NCBI GenBank assembly: GCA_025677825.1
Contig: JAIXMO010000092.1
Location: 1 to 61,978, forward strand
Direction of reading: 5' to 3'
DNA from: Helicostylum pulchrum
Taxonomy: Eukaryota > Mucoromycota > Mucoromycetes > Mucorales > Mucoraceae
Length of the DNA: 61,978 nt
The position numbers and the translations under genes were made by a program. Of the stretch, positions 57,679 to 61,978 are shown one piece after another. The notes under the pieces are model-generated. The model searched no databases. It was given only the letters and a program-made list of their open reading frames with translations, and had not been told where the DNA came from. Position 1 is the first letter of the stretch. Every line of letters starts with the position of its first letter.

Positions 57679-58823
57679 TTATACAAAGTACCACTTGGAA
57701 TCATACCCTGTGGCTTCTTCCTCCTTTACTACACTACTTGAGGATGTTTCACCTGCAATTGATTCACTTTCTATTCTATTAGCAGAACCAGGTACAGAAG
57801 TATTATGACTAGCGTAAAGAAATATAGATCAGTATATAATAAATACATAAAATTCTATAACAATCCAACATACATGTCTAAATTACTTGCCACTTTTCCT
57901 TGCACCAACCTTTCCCAAGCTTTGTGAGTTTCTGCAATAACCAAAGACGCATACGAGCTACTTTTACACTCTCCATCAAAGGCAAATGAGTTCTCTGGCT
58001 TTCCGTCAGGAACCTTATAAATCTTGAACCAATTTCTTGTCGCATCAATTAATCCCGGATAAAATTCTTCTACATCCTTAACATCTAATATAAAACGTTT
58101 TTAATAACGTCCAACAAAAGATAAACCGTTTCTTACCGTTGACTTTAGACGCCATAGGATCTTTAGTATCTATAGCAAGAACCTTCCAATCAGTTTCACC
58201 TTCATCCAACATGGCTAAAACACCCAATACCTTTACTTGTTTCACTTCGCCTCGCTTTGCAATATCTTGACCAATCTCAATCACATCAAGTGGATCATTA
58301 TCTCCTCCGGCCTTTGTTTCAGAGTGAACAATAGACGGGTCTTCCCAAGTTTGTGGTAAAGCACCGTAATTCCAAATATATCCTTTATAAGGGAAGCAAT
58401 TGCGTACAAATCTGGGTTTACCTTTTTTAACATCTTGCTTTAAAGGGTTAAATTTTTCTTTTGTAGCAATCTTAAATATATATATATATATCAGTACATA
58501 TACACACACTGGATTCGGACTATTTTACCTCTACTTTAGCGTTAGTCCAACGAGGGATTTCAACTACCATATTGACAATATTTTTTTGTTCATCGGTGTA
58601 AAGTGGAATATCATGAAAAGGTGAAATAACCTTTCCGTCTCTTTCTACAACAACAAATAAGTGAATGCTTCTAAATGACCAAAGTGTTTTTTTTTTATAT
58701 ATTACCTAAAAAGACGCGATGAGTTTCAGTGAATGGTTGTCCCACAGAAATAGACTTGTAAGTTGAAGAATAACGTATAAAACAAGTACGTAACAGTCTT
58801 TGGTTTTTCAAGATAGAATTCAT
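57679..58823 (-). CDS. PPA2: Inorganic pyrophosphatase, probably mitochondrial
   Basis: This family I pyrophosphatase hydrolyses pyrophosphate to phosphate. Five exons (58823-58706, 58644-58529, 58470-58137, 58084-57874, 57808-57679) give 302 aa. Metal-binding residues are in the signature [12 protein letters not shown], with [10 protein letters not shown] and the EEFYPGL...[13 protein letters not shown] region further on. The N-terminus ([20 protein letters not shown]) is basic and amphipathic, as for a mitochondrial leader. A short acidic Ser-rich tail ends SKWYFV. No second pyrophosphatase lies in the window. The gene is divergent from the Aven-like gene. Confidence 0.93.
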
Positions 58824-58940
58824 AACGAAAAAAAAAAGAGGGGGTATGGTTTATTCTCCAGGGTTTACTGAAAGTGTCAACTTTTTAAAAAGAAAAAAAT
58901 ATATTCAAGTTCCGGATTGTAACTCTTTTTAATAAAAACC
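58824..58940. promoter_or_regulatory. Probable bidirectional promoter, PPA2 / Aven-like gene
   Basis: Only 117 bp separate the two start codons. The interval is A/T-rich, with an A9 run next to PPA2 and a TTTTTAAAAAG stretch in the middle. It must hold both core promoters unless they lie within the neighbouring genes. No consensus site can be claimed. Confidence 0.5.
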
Positions 58941-59936
58941 ATGAGACCTGATCCACATAAAGCGAAGGAATCTCGTAAATATCAATCACGACAAAAGAAA
59001 ATCGGAAACACAGAGGCAGTAGAAGTAGCCGAAGCTCGTAAAAAGGCATCCAAAGCGCGTGATAAAGGCTTGGGTAACGCTGCTGTTCGAAGAAGAAATG
59101 CTGAACCATCTGAAGAAACAGAAGACGAAAAAGAAGAACGAAAGTTACGCCAAGCCAAGTTCTCTAGAAGACAACTTGATTCCAATGCAGATCGTTATGT
59201 AGAAGAAACAGAGCAAGGTAAATAATTTTTATTTGTTACGTCCCCGAAAAACAAAACGTTAAACTTTTTAAACGTTTTAGATGTATTGGAGAGAGATGCA
59301 GAATTGGGTATTGATAGAGAAACAACCGATTTAGTATCCATGTTGGAAAGTAAAGGTATAAAATACACCTCAAAAAAAAAATCATACAGGAAAAAAAACT
59401 CAGTATTTTTTTACATAATAGAGGAAGGAAGTTCATCATTTTTCAAATTCAAGGAAGAACAATACGATACAACCACAGCAACCACGAATAAAAACATGAT
59501 GGAACTAAACTTTACACTATTCGAACCCACACTTGAAAACTTTGATCCAACACAACTACTCAGCTTAAAACAAGACGATACAGATTTATCAGAAAACATA
59601 TTCAACGAACACCCTACCGTATTAGATAAACCTATCGTTCCTTCATTTTCAAAGAGTGCAAAAGGTTACGTACTATTCAAATCACAACAACCCGTAAAGC
59701 CAAACGTGATATCAGAGGAAAACGGCATTTATATACGTAATGATCGTCATATACCTACGCCAAAACCAAAAACAGAACCAGCAAATGATGATTTAGATGA
59801 ACTATTAGCATTAGACTCTACTCCAAAAGTACAACCAAAAAAGAACGCGTTACCTAAACCGGGATCTATCATTAAAAAGAAGGTGGAAGAAACTGTTGTT
59901 GATGATGAAACTTGGTTAGATGATTTGCTAGGATAG
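58941..59936 (+). CDS. Aven-like protein
   Basis: Exons 58941-59217 and 59281-59936 give 310 aa; an optional intron (59356-59421) would give 288 aa. The N-terminal 95 residues are charged and helical (RKYQSRQKKIGNTEAVEVAE, RKASKARDKGLGNAAVRRR-like). The centre is Thr/Asn-rich. The end has DDLDELLALDSTPK and finally VVDDETWLDDLLG, which resembles the C-terminus of Aven, a regulator of apoptosis and ATM signalling in animals. The similarity is confined to short acidic-hydrophobic motifs, so the family name is tentative. Confidence 0.5.
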
Positions 59937-60210
59937 TTTTTTTTTTTTTGATAAAATGGGTACAGGTTTAATAAAAACGTAGTATCGCGTTTATCTTACA
60001 TTATTTTATTTTATAAATTAGCGGCGCTACATTCATCTAAAGCCCATGATACTTCTTGTGATAAAAAAGCTTGTTTTTAACTATCAGATAAGTCTTGTTA
60101 ATCGCAATATAGACAAACCATATTATAGATTATTAATAAGGGCACTTGTACCGCTATGCAGAAGAAAAAATACAAAACATCAAACCGAGAATAATAAGAA
60201 ATATAATTTA

Positions 60211-61416
60211 TTACACGTAATATAATAGAACTGTAGAGCTAGCAAATCGAACACTGAGTGCAGTCGAAGATTTGGTAGGCATACAAATCATATTATTGAT
60301 TGCTTCAGGCTTGTATTTTTCTGCCTTTTTTTCTTTCTTTTTGTTATCTTGTTTTAAGGCATTACTTAAACTGTTATTATATATATCAATCAATTCACTT
60401 CTTTTGATGAGGAGCTCCTGGTTGTTTAATCTAATTCTTGAAAAAAATCTGGCTTTGGTGTAGCGTAAAATATTTTCAATATTCTTCTTATTTTTAGAAG
60501 GTGTGCTGCCTTTCTCCTTCAAGATATTGTTGATTTATTTGTCGATATCATCTCGATCTACGTTTCTTGTTGCGTAGGTTCGAAGTATTACCGATGCACC
60601 TTCGTGGTACGGAGAACCTGAAGTAAAATATATAGGATTAGACGGGAAGAAGTTGCCATCAAAGAATCGCTTACTATGATAAGCCTATCGCTCCATCGAA
60701 TTATGCTTTACGTATTGGTTGATCACCCTATTGGCTGTAATAGGCTCAATTTGGTGATCTTTTTTTTTTAATACGTATATACGGCTGGTGTGAGGAGTAA
60801 CTACATCTCCAAATATTGATCCAGGCAATGACGAAATTGAAGAACCAAGGAAAGGAACCAAACTGTTACTTAATACTGTCCCCGAGAACTCTCCATTAGC
60901 TAGGATCTCTAGTTCTCCGATCCTGATGGTGGAAAATTCAAAAAGTATTTGACACATAGGAGCTACATATTCACACCTTTTTGATTAATATCTACTTGTC
61001 GCTTTGTATTTAAACGACAATATATGTCTCTTGTATTATGCAAACACTCTCCACAAAAAGCTTTCCGTATACTCGTACCACTTTATCAGCCTCTATCTTT
61101 GTCAACTTTCGGCCTTTTGTCATTTCAATATTTGTGCATAAGTTTTCCTTGAGCAATGTATAATTTTTGAGATTGAGCAAGGTAACTCATACTTTAAATT
61201 ATTTTTGATTTTGAACGAATTAAGTTTGGCATGTTCAAGTTTGAGTTTGTTCTTATCGATCTCTGCTCGAACTCGAACAGCTTCTGGTGTATGATAATTT
61301 TGAGCGTCCGTTAAGAAATCTTGATTATCAATTGACCTTTCATAAAATCCGAAGTTAACGTTATTTTCAATTAACAACGGCTCAACATCTGACTTCGCAA
61401 CCAAGTCGAATTGCAC
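60211..61416 (-). pseudogene. Lineage-specific gene with nonsense codon
   Basis: Reading leftwards: MQFDLVAKSDVEPLLIENNV ... EIDKNKLKLEHAKLNSFKIK (61416 onward), MCQILFEFSTIRIGELEILA ... LPGSIFGDVVTPHTSRIYVL (60957 onward), then RFFDGNFFPSNPIYFTSGSP with ASVILRTYATRNVDRDDIDK, an in-frame TAA near 60535, then INNILKEKGSTPSKNKKNIE and ILRYTKARFFSRIRLNNQEL to 60211. The pieces have consistent composition and look like one gene. The nonsense codon and the unclear joins suggest decay. Function unknown. From 59940 to 60210 I see nothing else. Confidence 0.4.
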
Positions 61417-61978
61417 TGATATTGTCGACTCAAGAGTAAAACATTATACTAAATGCTCTAAGAAGTCCGCCCGGTACTCCTTTCTTCTTGATACTCTTGA
61501 CTTCAAGATACTCTACAGTTCCAAAATGCATGCATTAGGAACTGCTTTGTATTTAATGAGCGACTGCACCGATTTTATATACTACAATTATTGAAAGTTT
61601 TAGTCTACGGAATGAAAGTTCCAGTTTTATTTTTATTTTTACCTCAGCGCAGTCGACAGTAAAGACAAGATCTTCCCTTCAGTGCACCCTACTCCAAGTT
61701 CCGGTCGCCGCGAGCCTAGTGAGCGCCAGGCAGTTATAGTTGTAGTGCAGTTATACACTCGTTAATTAAATGAAGCACATGACTTGCTTTATAACGCGCG
61801 ACTTTATACTATTAAAGCCGCACAAAAGAGCTAAGGCGCGTTTGGATTAGAATGAACCAAAAAAGCAAAATCTGTGGGGGGGGGGGGATTACACGTACCT
61901 TTATATCCGTCGACACGGTTCTTTCTTAAAACTTAGCACAAAACCATGAGATCCGCCTATGAGCTCCTCTTTTTTTTT
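61417..61978. other. Gene-poor right end with a GC-rich patch
   Basis: No gene is visible. 61695-61735 is GC-rich (GGTCGCCGCGAGCCTAGTGA) and followed by a GCAGTTATA direct repeat near 61730 and 61747. A G12 run lies at 61876-61887 and the window ends in a T run. Confidence 0.35.

Noticed and set aside
1..61978. tRNA genes, ribosomal RNA and CRISPR arrays
   Set aside because: I looked for T-loop (GGTTCGAATCC-like) boxes, rRNA-like blocks and regularly spaced perfect repeats. The only near hits (near 60580 and 61695) lack cloverleaf partners, and no array-type spacing exists.

Overview
The window looks like AT-rich nuclear DNA of a filamentous early-diverging fungus, most likely Mucoromycota (Mucorales-like). 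The reasons are many short GT-AG introns (about 50-110 nt), AT-rich intergenic DNA full of A/T runs, fungal-type housekeeping proteins, and several multi-exon families I recognise only as lineage-restricted. The phylum is an inference; no ribosomal RNA, tRNA or organelle sequence is present. All coding calls come from reading frames and splice signals by eye.

Layout. Compact blocks of conserved genes alternate with long gene-poor blocks. Block A (1-1361): a methionine sulfoxide reductase B gene running off the left edge and a small unknown gene. Block B (7996-14729): a leukotriene A4 hydrolase-type aminopeptidase, ribosomal stalk protein P2, a Leu5/SLC25A42-type mitochondrial carrier and a GH47 alpha-1,2-mannosidase. 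Block C (22317-26779): an anillin-like C2/PH protein, a PRL-type phosphatase without a CaaX box, and a single-pass membrane protein with a PPxY motif. Block D (30282-34375): cysteinyl-tRNA synthetase facing ribonucleotide reductase small subunit. Block E (40879-42739): a tail-anchored acyl-CoA-binding protein of ACBD5/Atg37 type. Block F (54888-59936): a patatin-like triacylglycerol lipase, mitochondrial inorganic pyrophosphatase and an Aven-like protein, the last two divergent from a 117-bp gap.

The blocks between hold decayed or lineage-specific material: a broken ASH/Hydin-like gene (2.4-5.0 kb); two related multi-exon copies at 5.6-7.3 and 38.3-40.4 kb; a near-identical duplicated fragment at 15.3 and 37.8 kb; unknown genes near 17-18.6, 27.8-29.6, 35-37, 43.8-44.5, 48.2-49.9, 52.4-53.1 and 60.2-61.4 kb; a 5'-truncated LINE tail at 47.0-47.6 kb; a perfect 113-bp direct duplication at 46.6-46.9 kb; a 35-nt-arm inverted repeat at 44.9-45.2 kb; and a degenerate dispersed repeat in at least six places.

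The most interesting signal is a set of paralogous genes carrying a PD-(D/E)xK-nuclease-like signature (PD followed by GELK, GDLK or GEAK). Most show frame breaks at homopolymer runs, whereas every conserved gene reads through cleanly. This points to real birth-and-death evolution of a lineage-specific family rather than base-calling error.
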